From Psettodes erumei (taxonomy: Eukaryota > Chordata > Actinopteri > Pleuronectiformes > Psettodidae), in the NCBI GenBank assembly GCA_016785225.1, contig JAFBJZ010000640.1, positions 512,501-576,500 of the forward strand: DNA of 64,000 nucleotides, given 5' to 3'. Both the position numbers and the translations under genes were made by a program. The stretch's first letter is position 1; each line of letters starts with the position of its first letter. Below the pieces are notes generated by a model. It worked only from the letters and a program-made list of their open reading frames with translations, searched no databases and was not told where the DNA came from. Below, piece after piece: positions 13,459 to 26,221 of this stretch.

Positions 13459-13812
13459 TGAAAGACCATTTCTGATGTTTTGGGGCGTTTTCAGCCATTT
13501 TCATTTTTTGACATCTTTTTTTTTTTTTCGACAATTTTTTGTGTTTTTGGGACATGCTAGGTTATGACCTTAATTGACCTTTTTTTGCATTTTAAACACC
13601 TTTTATGCCATGGAGGGTGTATGAAAGACCATTTCTGATGTTTTGGGGCGTTTTCAGCCATTTTCATTTTTTGACATTTTTCGGCTTTTTTTGACAATTT
13701 TTTGTGTTTTTGGGACATGCTCGGCTATGACCTGTTTTGACACTTTTTTGCATTTTAAATACCTTTTATGCTATGGAGGGTGGATGAAACACCGTTCCTG
13801 GTGTTTTGGGGG
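13459..13812. repeat. Two detached satellite copies
   Basis: Two further units of the same satellite follow the inserted segment. They start at tgaaagaccatttctgatg and end abruptly inside the tgttttgggg box. They carry edge-type variants (cttttttttcgacaatttttt without the catagtatagtatgg box), so they belong to the array flank and not the homogenised core. Confidence 0.9.
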
Positions 13813-13985
13813 GCAATGACATCCCGGGATGACATTGCCGCCCGATCCAGTTGAAATAGATAGCGACACGACCCAGGGTCATCTTCTGGAGTTCTCTGCT
13901 TTTGCTGCTCTTTGCCGTGCCCAGCTCCACAACTGATGCCAATAGCTTTGGATAAGCCCTCTGCATCTCCAGAGTAGATTATATA
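13813..13985 (-). other. Unidentified open-frame fragment with a near-palindrome
   Basis: Immediately after the last satellite copy, caatgacatcccgggatgacattg (13814-13837) forms a 24-bp inverted repeat with 22 matching positions. On the minus strand an open frame reads through it, starting MQRAYPKLLASVVELG and continuing with KMTLGRVAIYFNWIG. The composition looks protein-like, unlike the satellite, but I cannot assign a family. It could be a fragment of a transposon protein or of a displaced gene. No splice structure or continuation was found. Confidence 0.3.
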
Positions 13986-14554
13986 TTATATATAATGATT
14001 TTGCAGTAATAAACATATAAACATAGACATGCAGACATTAAAAAGCAACAACTAATCTTACATTACAGCATCACAGAAATACAATATATGTATCCTTCAC
14101 GGTAACATTGGACGTAAAAAACTAATAAATCGCATTAAAAAAATATATTTTAAAAACCTACACCGGCACTAGGCATATCATTATGCTCTTCATCATAGTA
14201 TCGCTAACCAAGAAGAAAAAAATTGTACAGTATCGTGTGTGTGGGTTTATTCAACAAACATGTAGTCCTTGAAGCATGCCGCTCTTGTGGAAAAAATTGA
14301 AAAAAGGGCCACTCCACCAGCAGCAGGCTTTTTCAGCTTCAACTGAGATGAGCCCCAGTGGAATCAGATGGTAAGTGAACAGACGTGTAACCATTTCAAA
14401 GTGCTTGTGCTATTTCATTTTCAATCCCAGTAGACGACTCTCCACTGCATTTTATGCACAGTCCAAGAAAGTCAAGCAAACTCCCGTTTTATTAGTACAG
14501 CCACACTCAATAAAGGCACAGAACCAAAGAAGAAATGCAGCCATGGGGATCAGG
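13986..14554. other. AT-rich intergenic DNA
   Basis: No gene is recognised. A minus-strand AATAAA (plus tttatt, 14246-14251) could be a distal alternative poly(A) signal for CLIP4. Otherwise the stretch holds only A/T runs and short open frames. Confidence 0.4.
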
Positions 14555-16402
14555 TCAAATTAGAATACAATCTTTTATTTTATCTTTTACAAATACTGTA
14601 ATTTGCCACAAACATGTAAATGCATCAGATCACCCCCACCTACACATTTAAAAAATAAATATCAGGGATATCATGAAAAAAACAAACAATTAACTACCCA
14701 CACCACCACTGAGCCAAAAAACTTTCACACCCATCATATCCATCAGTGGAATTTGAAATCACTCAATACAGTGGGGCTAGAATGTTAGTGTTTAGATGAG
14801 ACATGAAATGTGGAAATGCCACAGAAATGATCAGAGATATGACTTCAATGCCACAAAGAAATGCTGATTAAAATATTTCACAGGAATCCAGTAAGACTGC
14901 ATTTTAAAAAAAAATACTCCTATTATCTGTTAGCTGTGTGGAAAATATTTCAGACAACCACAGGCTCTGACCAGTACTGCTTTTCAATCACAGGGGGCCT
15001 GACTAGACAGATCAATGAGAGAAGGCCATTGGAGATTCTTCAGCTACTGTTGTGGCCTTACACGCTCTAATTGGATGGCACATGAATGTTTTACTGAATG
15101 GCGGGTCTGTTATCCACATGCACAATCGATAGCTTGTTCTCTGCTGAGTTGCCCAGACGGTTTTAATCAAACTCTGTCCTTGAAACTTCTGGATGATTGC
15201 ATATTTCCGGTGTCAAGTTGCTTTTGTTTATCTTTAACCAAAGCTGGGAACACACTGGGGCATTTGGTGTTTTTTTTTTTTAAATTCCTAACAAGCTCGG
15301 AAATCTTGCACATTTAACACATCACACATTTTTTTTTCTCTTCCAAATTTAATCTGGAAAGTGTGTCAGAAAATGTGACATAATGGTGACGGGTCTGATG
15401 CTGAGTCAGCAGGACGGAAATTTAACTTCTCAGCCCCCCCCATCACAAATCAGTCAAGAGGACAGATCAGGTTTACGGTCGGGCTCCCAGCTGAAGTTAG
15501 TACAGTATATTTATCAAGGCAACCTTCAGTGTTATTTCACAGACTGCGCCACCAGCGATGACATCGGTCTGACAAAGAAGAATGGAATCGCAGTCAGGAT
15601 TTCTGCAGCGCATGGCACAACACACCCATCATTCACCTGCGTGGGGTCAAAGTTCAGTCCGTTGCCGACAGCGACGGCCGTGGGAGGAAACGGCTTCCGT
15701 TAATGCGGCTGCATTGTGATGGAGGCTGACGGAGGTCTCGGCTTAATTAAATCCCGCACAAATCCAAAGTGTAAAATCCAGCTAATGACTCAACTTCCAT
15801 CAATTATCTTCACGACGACCCCGGAAAAAAAAAAAAAAATCGTATCAACGAATCTGTTGTTTAAAAGTGCTCTTAATTAACACACACATGCACGTGCACA
15901 CGCGCTCAGCACCACCAACACGTGGAGGCTTTTGGTTAGCGACGCTACATTACCGCCAAAACTACGAGATAAACATCTCCGCTTGATGCACTTAATTAGC
16001 TTTGGGTATAAGGAAGAGTGTGCGCATCCATACCATTTGTTTTATCATAGACTCATCTATCACGTTGACGTTTGTCAGTGCAATCAGATTAAAAGTAGTG
16101 CAGCTTTTTTCACGTCTTAGTAAGACACACACACGCATCCCGCCGAGACAAATTCTGAGTAGAATTGAAAGTTCATTTTCTAAGGTGCTTTCTTTGCCTA
16201 CGTTTCTCCTTACACTAATGTAATAGTTTATATTTGAACTGTTAGTAAGTGGTTTTGTGACCGACCTCTGCGGAGTCGAGAGGACTGTACGCAGGAAAAA
16301 TCAATGATACTCGGTTCAGAAATGAAGGAGAAGTTAAAACTTCAAACTTCGACTGGAACGTTAAGTAAAAAAAAAATGTCCCCGGGTTTTCCTCCGCGGT
16401 CC
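14555..16402 (-). other. CLIP4: Probable CLIP4 3' UTR
   Basis: Downstream of the CLIP4 stop codon (16403-16405) there is no other recognised gene, and a minus-strand AATAAA occurs at 14574-14579 in the context AAAATAAAAG. If used, it gives a 3' UTR of about 1.85 kb. The boundary is inferred from the hexamer only. Transcript data would place the true end, and a further hexamer lies at 14246-14251. Confidence 0.4.
14574..14579 (-). terminator. Candidate CLIP4 poly(A) signal
   Basis: AATAAA on the minus strand (tttatt on plus), about 1.8 kb past the CLIP4 stop codon. Confidence 0.4.
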
Positions 16403-17243
16403 TCAGCTGTTTTCGCTAAGCAAGCGAGACCCGTTGATGCCGCGGTAGGTGACGCGGCTGGGTCGGACCAGCACGCCGTGGCCGGGTCGGCAGGTGAAGT
16501 AGCGGCGAGCGCCGACGGAGCCGTCGTTCTTGCCCCTGGGGCTCCGGAGCTCCAGGCCCAGCCAGAGGCCCGGGGCGAAGTCCGCTGTGCCCAGGTACCG
16601 GATGAACGCCATCTCGTTGGCGCTGTTCAGCAGGACCTGCATGCCCACGTGGAGCCGGACCTGTCCGTCAGGGCAGGGCGACGGGCCCGACCCCGCCGCC
16701 GTCCCGGAGACGCTGCTGCCGCCGCTGAGAGTGCTCCAGCGCCGTCGGTGGGGGGTGGAGTGACTCCTGCAGAGGAGAAAAAAAAAAAAGCAGGAAAGAT
16801 TAATGAGAAAAGGTTGAGAGGGGGATTCACGGGGGCTCAGTGTTTGAGGGATCGATCATCTACTCCACGTTCTCTCTCATTATAAGCACAATCATGCATC
16901 GGCTAATTCAAACAGGAACCTTCTGCTGACGAACACCGCTGCCTCTTATGGGTATCGATCGCGCCGCTGCTGCAGGGGATTAGAACAAAGCTGGACAGCT
17001 GCGCGGAGAGGAGACGCACCTGGCAACCGGACTTCTCCTGCTGGCCTCCTTCGGGCCGGCGATGGCCGACGACGTGCTGAAGCTGCGACGGATCGTCCCT
17101 GCACAGAAACCACAGGAGTGAACCCACGCGGGTTCTCGCTCGGAAACGAACGCAAAGACACGCAGGCAGAGCTCTCACCGCCGAAGGGATGACTGAGGCG
17201 TGAGGAGGACAGCTCCGAGAGGCAGTCCACCGATCCGTGGATC
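16403..17243 (-). CDS. CLIP4: CLIP4 exons 13-15: second linker and CAP-Gly domain 3
   Basis: Exons are 17179-17243, 17020-17098 and 16403-16766 (residues about 557-725). Exon 13 (RIHGSVDCLSELSSS) and exon 14 (TIRRSFSTSSAIAGPKEA) are short, and were accepted because both match human linker segments and hold the phase. Exon 15 encodes MQVLLNSANEMAFIRYLG, the GKNDGSV core, GHGVLVRPSRVTYRGING and the stop. The exon 13 polypyrimidine tract is a (CCT)15 microsatellite and that of exon 15 is a T12 run. Confidence 0.9.
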
Positions 17244-17598
17244 CTGCGGGCGGAGAAGGAGGAGGAGGAGGAGGAGGAGGAGGAGGAGGAGGAGGAGGAG
17301 GAAACGCTGAGGCGGTGCAAATATAAAACCCAGTCAGGTTCCAACACGTGACGAAGCTCGATGTGCAGAACCTCCGCTCACAGCGAGCCAAACTTTGTAC
17401 CGCCATCGAATCCTCCACGGAGAAGGAACGTGGAGCAGCTGGGGGGGGCTGTGTCTGAAGATGTCTCCACCCCCCGTAAACAAACAAAAAAACAAAAACA
17501 AAAAAAACTCTCTCCTACTTATTGATGCGACTGTAAGCCACTTTGTGTCTGGGATAATGTTGCAGAGCTGAAAGCCAGAGAGGTAGACAAGAGGAAAG

Positions 17599-17635
<37 letters not shown>

Positions 17636-20600
17636 GTGGGTGTGTGTGTGTGTGTGTGGGGGGGGTGCGTTTGTTTTCCTAATGGGTTGTGATAGCTGCT
17701 GACAGGGGAAGAAAGGGAGAAGGAGAAACGAGTCGCCGTGCCGTACGGGAAGAATGTGAGATTCTCCATCACGCTCGGCCGAACACACTTAGTGCCCCGG
17801 GGTTAATTACGAAAGAAAAGAAACAGAAAGAGAAAAAGAAAAGAAACAGGAAGGAGGGCATGAATAAGGGATGGCGAGGAAACACAAGAAAGCAGCTTCT
17901 CCCTGAACGGCGGCTTAAAAACAAACCCGGAGAGAGAGAGAGAGAGGGAGAGTGGAGCTGTCGTCGCCTCCACCCCCCCGCGGGCGGTGCATCTGCATCC
18001 AGATGAACCGGACTCTGGCTTCACACACAAACATCCACGTGCCTCCTTCCTCCAGCCGTGACTCACGTTATGACTCAGCGCTTCGCACTTTTAACGCAGC
18101 AGCCAAAAAAAATTTTTTTTAAATGATCTGACATCGTACATAACTCAGCTCTAATAATTTCACTTCAAGACATTTTTTTAAACCAGCTGAAACAGAGGAC
18201 AGCAAAGCAACGACTGCTCACTTATTTAATTGGTTGTTTTACATTTCTGTAAAAATGCTCCAAAGTTGCTGTCATTTTTTTTTTGTTCTTTTTGTAATGA
18301 ATCGACAACACAACATGCAGGCACACACTGACGCAGGCAGGACCTGATTACATCCGCTCTGCCTCTTGTGCTGCTTTTTAGCTCTGCATGCTAACACACT
18401 TACTGTAATTACAGACGTGTGGAATAAACGGCCGGAGCGACGGAAGCTTTCAGAGAGACCGATCAGACGTCTCAGGAGACGAGTCCCCGCCTGACGTCCT
18501 CGACAAAGGTTATTGATCGACTCCAGTCGCACCGCTTAATCCCTCCCTTACCGAGATTCATGTAAACGCAACATCTGCACCAAAAGTACAGAATATACTT
18601 TAATAAATATATAATATTGTAGTACTCCAGATCAATCCTCTACTCTGATCCATCCCGAGAAAACCTGCCAACAAATCTCCAACAGCTGTTAAAATAATAA
18701 GATAAAAACATGAATTATAGATAGAAGATGATCAAATTGCTGATCTACGCCGTTTTAATTTTACCCACAATTCATAGTTAAGCGCAGGTACGTCGGCGCC
18801 CTGATTCGGAGTCGCGGTGGGCGACGGCTTCACGTCTGACTGTCGTAAATCAGGAGCGCGAAGTCAAATACGTCTGCTGTCACAGGAGCTCATTAACGCC
18901 GCCACACGTATTGATGAGGGCAATGAAACGCAACCTCAGGGTTTTTTTAGGGCACGATGTCGAATTCTTCAAAAAAAAAAAAAAAAACCCCAGACGCTTG
19001 TTTGACAGATTTGTTTTGGCGCCTGCGGTCGACCGCTGGCGAGAATGGAACAAGGGGCCGTTCGTCAAAGCAGAAAGAGCCGCACTCACCTCTGAACGCG
19101 GGACGGGGGGGCGAAGACGCCGTGTTTGGGCGGGCAGCTGAAGTACCTGACTCCTCCCACCGAGCCGTCGTTCTTACCGCTCGGCTTGTCCAGCTCGACG
19201 CCCAGCCAGAGACCTGCGCGGAGACGAGGACGGCCTGGTCACGTCGGAGGAAAACGCCTGAGCTGGTGTCTGGTCGTCCAAACAGCATTTCCTGTTCGCT
19301 ACCTCAAGCTAAACCTCTGCGTCCAACGGCGTCCTGCTCAGGTGACGCCGCTCAAACTAAAATGTCGTAACGACGCAATTTGCTGCGCGGCGAGGAGCGA
19401 TTACGGCGCCGCCAGCGCTGATTGAAGCGTTTGGAAGGGAAGTGGAGACTGAAATCCCGTCAAACGTGATGCTCAGCGGCGGAGGGGGGGGGTGCAGTCA
19501 CACCCGTTCAGACGCGACTGACGCCTGACTGCTAATGAACCCTGCCGGCTGTTTTCTGTTTGGGTTTCGGTGGCTTCCGCTCAGCGGGAGCTTCTCACGC
19601 TGGAGTTTTTCAAAGCTTCCGACTGACTGTGTAATCCCGAGCACAGCTCACTGTACGACAGTGACGGTACACAGAAGTACGCAAACAAAAAAGACCGGAT
19701 GACGCGCTCAGAACTGACCTGGAGCGAAGCCGGTCTTCCCGCAGAACTGGACCACGCCGGTTCTCTGGCCCACCACCAGCACCCGTTCCCCCAGGCGCAC
19801 CTCGGGGCCCTCGCACACGGAGCTGCTCGCCGAGGGGGTTCGGCTTCGAGCGCCTGGGAGAGGTGAACAGAGAGCGTTGCTGATGACGTTGGATGACGGC
19901 GACCTTCGTCGAGTCAGCGCTGAGGCGACGCAGACCTGGAGTCGGCGCGGCGGCGCCGGAGGACGGGCGGAGGCCCGGCGAGGGCGTGGTCCTGGGACTC
20001 GGGGAGACGCGGTCCCGCCTCTGCCTGGCGGGGAGGCGCTGCCTGGGCAGCGGGCGAGGTCGGGCGCCGGGGCCGTGCCGGGAGTCCAGGGAGGAGGAGG
20101 ACGAGGAGAGGGAGCGGGAGAGGACGCCTGCGGAGTGACAAACAGGAAACGCTGGAACCATTTCAAAATAAGACGGGCGGCGCGCTACAGGCTACACACC
20201 AGCACAAACTGCTGCACCCAGGCTCTGCCGTCTAACCTTAATACAGAACCCGCCACCCATCCGCTCGGGGACTTTTCTAATTCTGCCCAAATAATGAAGC
20301 TCGGCCCATTCTTCATTTATTCCCCCCATTTTGCTCCCCTGAATGCGACGGCGCCTATAGCGCTCAGATCCAGACAATTACCACCGTCCCCTGTCTCAGA
20401 AACCCAAGCGGCCGTGTCGCATCGGTCGAAAAACGGCCGCGCAAATCGAGCGGGCTCCATCTTTTACAGCTGCGTGTCCCATTACCCAGATCCAACATGC
20501 TAATCCCCCCCCACCACCGCCCCCGCCCCCGCCCGCTCGCCGGCGACCAGAGGGAGGAGGGGGTGTCCGGTTTCGCTCTTGGAAAGCCATTTGGACGCAG

Positions 20601-23227
20601 GACCTCATTAAGCTTTTAACTTTCACGGACCTTCACGGGCCATAAGTTCATTAAGTGCCCCGACTCCACGAGGTTAATTAATTAAATGTGAGCCAAAGTG
20701 CTTAAAGAAGAAGATTCAGCTCTAAACAAAGTGGAACAGTGACGGGCAGAAAAGTCCTCAACCCTTCTCTAATCAACCCGGAGCTGCCCGAACTGATCGC
20801 TGGGATCGGTTCTGTCTTCGTGCACACTGAACAGAACCCCGAGCATATTGTTTTCTCAGGTTGAGTTTGGGATTATGCCGCAACATCTTAGTTTCCATCT
20901 AAATGCAGATGGAAAAATTCCAGTTTTCCATTTAGACTGTGCTTCGATTGCAAAATGCAGATGTGCTGCGGGACGTACATCCAAGTAGGATGCGGAACCG
21001 AACGTGGGCCACAGATGGATGACGATGCCGGATTCAAGCATTAAGATGCACTAATTATCAGTGACAGGTGGTGATTCAAAGTGATTTCACTGAGGAGAGA
21101 TTATATTAAAGAGCACAAACGCACACCCAACACACGGTGCATTAGACGCACACTCAGCTGTGACTGCAGTACCTGTCTTTGTCAGTGAGGTGTCTCCTTT
21201 TGTCCCCTGACTGGGACCAGGTGGACTGTTTTCATTAGCTATGGTTTTTTTGACAGATGGAGGTAAACCTTGACACACACACACAAAAAAACACACACAC
21301 ACAAACACACACACACACAGATAGAAGAGACACGGTGACTTTGTCTTAAACACACAGATCAATAATCTTCTTAATTAACACATTTTTACAGTTCCATGAT
21401 GTTTGTCGTATTGGAAAGTCGAAATTGTGTTAAGATTGTGACTATAACTACAGGAAATGTCTGTATGATTTCTGTGCTCATCATGAAAATTAAAATATCA
21501 TAAAGAAGTTGCATATTTCCCATCAGTTATTTAAGAATGAATGATGTTCATCAGCTCGAAGGTGGAATCAACCAAATGAAAAGGCTTGAAATATTTCACT
21601 TTATGCCTATATGAATATGTGAGTGTTTACCTTTTTACAGCCAGTTAAAAAAAAAAAAAAACCTTCCATGATATTTTAATTTTTCTGAAGCTGCACTAGT
21701 GATGTGAGTGGAGATATTACGAAGCGCAGATGGAAGGGCTCGCACGTCAAGTGGCCATCGAGACCGGTGAATCCGACGCGTCGGCACGGAGTTGAAATAG
21801 TTGAATAAGTTTGGAGAAATGAGGAGAATTAATAGAAAGGAGAAGACACACGGTGTAACACTCAGAGAATTAAAAGAAAAGATAAAACACGGGAGCGAAG
21901 AAATGCAAATACGGGACGGCGTGACATTGTTGAGAAGCAATGAAACAAGAATTACCAAAAGGCTTTTTTTTTTCTTGATTGAACTTCCTCTTCAACACAC
22001 AATTTAAAAAAAAAAGAAAACCCACTTCAATATGCTGAGACAAGCAGTTACACCCACACAAAAGCCCGAATGACAGAAAACTCAAAAGGAAAACACTTCA
22101 AAAGAAATCTCCATGCAGACTCAAACAGCACACCATGAGAAATAACCTTTACTGCACAAGTAAACACAATTATGTTTATAACTAGGTTAAAGCGCCAAAA
22201 GTGAAGCGCGCTCGAGCTCGGCGTATTGTTTGTCGGGGCCGAGTTAATTCGGCCAATAAAGCCAACAGCCAGGCATCCGAACACATTTAAGCAGAAATTA
22301 ATCATCTGTTAACGAGGATTAAATTCACACATAAATCTGACGCGGAAACTGGGTCACGTTCCGTTCAGCTCATTAACGGGTCAGCTCAGCTCGAACTTTA
22401 CGCTGCCGAGTGAAAAGGCGACGATTCGGCCGCAGCCATCTTGTTTTTTTGGTTTTTTGTTTTAAAACTGGACGTGACCATATTTGGACGCCGCTGAGAC
22501 ACGACACGTGATCGGTCGGCGCGGTCGACCTCGCTACCTGTCAATCACAGCGTAGCCACGCCCCCCGGAAGCATCTCCGGGTTTATCGTCTTTTTTTTCC
22601 CTATTCCCTTCTCGTTTTCTCGCTCTCTCTCTCTCTTTATCGCACGCACACGTACACGGAGGTGAATCGAAAGTGAAAGTACCCGAACAGACCGGTGGAG
22701 TCGCCCCCTGGTGGTCGTTCAGGAGAACCAGATGCTCCGTTTCTGTTTTACGGTCTCCGGTCTTCCCAGCGAGCCGCGGGGGGGAGGAGACCACGCTGCA
22801 ACTCAGGGCGTCCAACGCGTCCTGTCACTTGACCTTTCGGCTCGCGGGGACCTCCCGTCTCCGTCCGTCCCCTCCGACGCTCTGACGGTCACTTCAGGCG
22901 ACAAGTCTGCCGCGCGGGCGGAGGCTTGGCGAGTCCGGCGCCGGTGCTGCGCGAGCGTTGTCCCCGAGTTTCCGCTGCCCTTTGAGGCCGGCGGCCGGCG
23001 TTGACGCGCTCTAACGAGGTCCACCCCAGTGGCGTTCCGCTGTGTCTGTCTCTACCGGTTAGCGAGACGGTGAAAAGCCCCGCGGCGACCCGTCCGATCT
23101 ATAGAGCGAGCGATCTGCGGCGCCGAGCGGAGACGCGGGCCGGCTCTGGAGGGTTTGGGCTGACAAAGGCCCTGAAAAGTCATAAATTAGTCTGGTTCCC
23201 GGGTTGTGTGGAGGTGCCAACGCATGC

Positions 23228-23266
<39 letters not shown>

Positions 23267-25005
23267 TGTGATGAATGGCTGCCAGGCGATCCAGCCTGTC
23301 TATGCTCTAGTTATTAAACCCGGCTTAATTGGACTATCAATCACCGAATTCCATAGGCCACCGCGAGGTCCGCCATTCCAGTCACGTCCGGATCAATTGG
23401 CCTTCAAAACCTCTGAATATTACATCAGCACAATACAGCTTCGCAAGAGCCACAAACAGCGGGCCGGGCCGAGGCGTCTTCCACGTTTCCGCGGTGACCG
23501 GACTGTATAAGGATTTAGCCGCGGGTTGAAGGTGCGGGCGTCCGGGGACTGTCAGAGAAAGGTTCCCGCCGGCGCTCTAATTTACGCTTCCTCCCTCGGT
23601 GCCGCTTCAGAATCCACTTTTCAAAAGCATTCGCAGAAGATGAATGAGAAAAGCCCAGAAGCAATAAATCGGCGGCGGGTGGAAAAGATGAGAAATCCTC
23701 TTTTTTTGTTGTTGTTGTTTGTTTTTTGGCACAGCGGAGGCCACCAGCTGCTGTCTCGTGACTCGGACTCGCGCTCGTCCGGCTTCAGGGCGGTTAGCAG
23801 AGAGCCAGGACTCTGAGCGCATTATTATTTATTTTTTTTTATATGATGCGTGGTCTCCGGTGACGCAGCTCCCTCCTCCTCCGGGGGACGGCACATGAGA
23901 TTACCTGTGACACGTGTTTCACCTGCGCTCACAGACGCTCCCTCGTCTCTCCGCCCTCGGGGCTCGACAGGCTTTTCGCTCTCGCTGCATTTGTAGTTTT
24001 GCGTTATGACTTGAACATAGAGTCTTTTTTTTTTTTTTTTTTTTTTTAAGTAATTTGTGACAGGACCCCTCAGGCAAAGCCCCCCCCACCCCGATTTTTA
24101 CAGAAACTCTGACCCGCGACGCTCAGTGAACCCGACAGAACCTGAACGCAGCTTGAATCAGCAAGATCTCCCTCAGCAACGATGTTGACAGTTAACAGCG
24201 AACACGTCAAAGGCAGATTGGGATTTTTTTTTTTTTTACCTGTGTTTATCTTGGAGGTGACGCGGGACAGGTCAATGCGACGAGGGGGGCGTACGGGCGT
24301 CGACGTCTTCGCGGTGCCAGCTTTATGTTTTTCCAAAGGTTTGCTAATCTTGGAGAGGGGAGCGAAAATTCCTGTGTGAAAAATAAAATAATAAATAAAT
24401 AATAAATAAAATAATAAATTCCAGTATATTGTACAGAATTATTTTTTTTAAAAATTATTTAAAAAAAAAAAAGTCCTATAATCGATGGAGCTGTTCGATC
24501 AGCGGCGCGACCCACCGTGTTTGACTCGACAGATGAAGTACTGGACTCCCGCCACCGAGCCGTCGTTCTTCCCCTCCGGTTTGTCCAGCTCCACCCCGGC
24601 CCAGAGGCCGCCGGAGAACTCGGTGCTGCCGCAGAACCGCAGGGTCCCGACCTGCGTGCGCGCACACGTCAAAACGAAACACAACGCACGAAATCCATCG
24701 CGTTATTTTATCCTGCAGCACGTTTTTAAAGTCCCCCCTCCCCGCCCCAATCGATCTGTCCGCGAGCTTCGCGGTAAACTGTTAAAAAAAGCAGCCGTCT
24801 CGCCACGTTTGCTCTCACGGCCTTAATTTCAGTGGAGATGTTCAACTATTAGGGCCCCGTTCACATTTAATAAAAACACTTCCTCAGCTAATAAGAGTCA
24901 TTTGTCAGAACCTCTCATGAAGGTGGAGCGAATTACAAATCAAGAGAAATCAGGTGCGGTGATTTTGTACCAGTGCATCTGACGGTGGAGGAACGCTGCT
25001 GCTGC

Positions 25006-25050
<45 letters not shown>

Positions 25051-25964
25051 GAGACCAAAACACAAAGCACAGAGGAAGAGGAGGACCGGCTGGCGTGGAG
25101 GAAGAGTATTTTAAACCTTCCATCGCCGTCGTCATACATTCACCAACTGGAGTTGGATGAACTTGAACGTGCGCTGATAATAACTGATGATATGCCAGAA
25201 CCAAACCATGAGAGATAACCCTGCGTGCTGGAAGGACACCAACAGGCCGTTGCCTAGCAACAGCTAACTATTTTTTTCTGTCTCTGAGGGATGAAATAAT
25301 AAAAGTACAAAAAAAATAAATAAATTACTGAATCTTTTCTCCGTGTTTCTGCGCGGCCTCAGCGGCACATTAAGCTGCGCACACTTTATGTTGTGTTACT
25401 ACGCTGTGAAAAAAAAAAACCTGTGAAGACACTTTTAATTGCTCGTGCCCTCCGGCAGGCGACCTGCCACGCACCTTCTGTCCGGCGATCACCACCCGAT
25501 CGCCCAGACGGACTCCCATGGCGGCGAGCTGTATCCTGGCCTTGTCGGAGAGAGCGGGGGGCGGCGGGGCCTGCGGGGCGAGGGGCAGCGGCGAGCCGGG
25601 CCGGGGCAGGGCCCGGCGCAGCACGGCTCGGAGCTCTTTGGCCACGGCGGCCGCGTCCGCCATTTCCAGGGGCATGTCGAGGGGGTCGGGCACCACGTCC
25701 GCCGGGCACTGACCTTTCTCATTCTGTGGGAGGGAAGAAAGCCCGGAGGAGCCGCGATGAGCAGACAAAACGTAAAATGACAAATGTCATTATCGATACC
25801 AATAAATCAACCTGCGGGGGCATCAGGACGTGAAACTTGCCAAAAAAAAAAGTTAGCGTTTGTGCAGCCCGAGCCGAATCCGAACGCGTTTCCTAACAGC
25901 CGCTCAGCAGGCGGGCAACACGGACGTCCAGCACGGAGACAGCTGCAGAGGTGTGTGCGACAGA

Positions 25965-26009
<45 letters not shown>

Positions 26010-26177
26010 GCTCATTTGGCGCGATTGTGCTGCAGTAATTGGGGCACGCTGGTGTTTGCGATCCCCTCAAGCAACGAGACGAGGGGCCTGCGATAAACAT
26101 CGAGAAGGAGCGGAGCTCCCTGTGCCAAGGCTCGCCGTTCATGTGGCGGCGCTGAGCAAAAACACCAGCAGAGACAG

Positions 26178-26221
<44 letters not shown>

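Noticed and set aside
18947..20503. Several overlapping frames of 100-208 codons on both strands
   Set aside because: Only the exon segments 19090-19213, 19719-19853 and 19936-20127 on minus match CLIP4. The rest is GC-rich, stop-poor intronic DNA.
24933..25218. Poly-Gln, poly-Asn or poly-Cys open frames
   Set aside because: They come from the (GTT)n microsatellite inside a CLIP4 intron.
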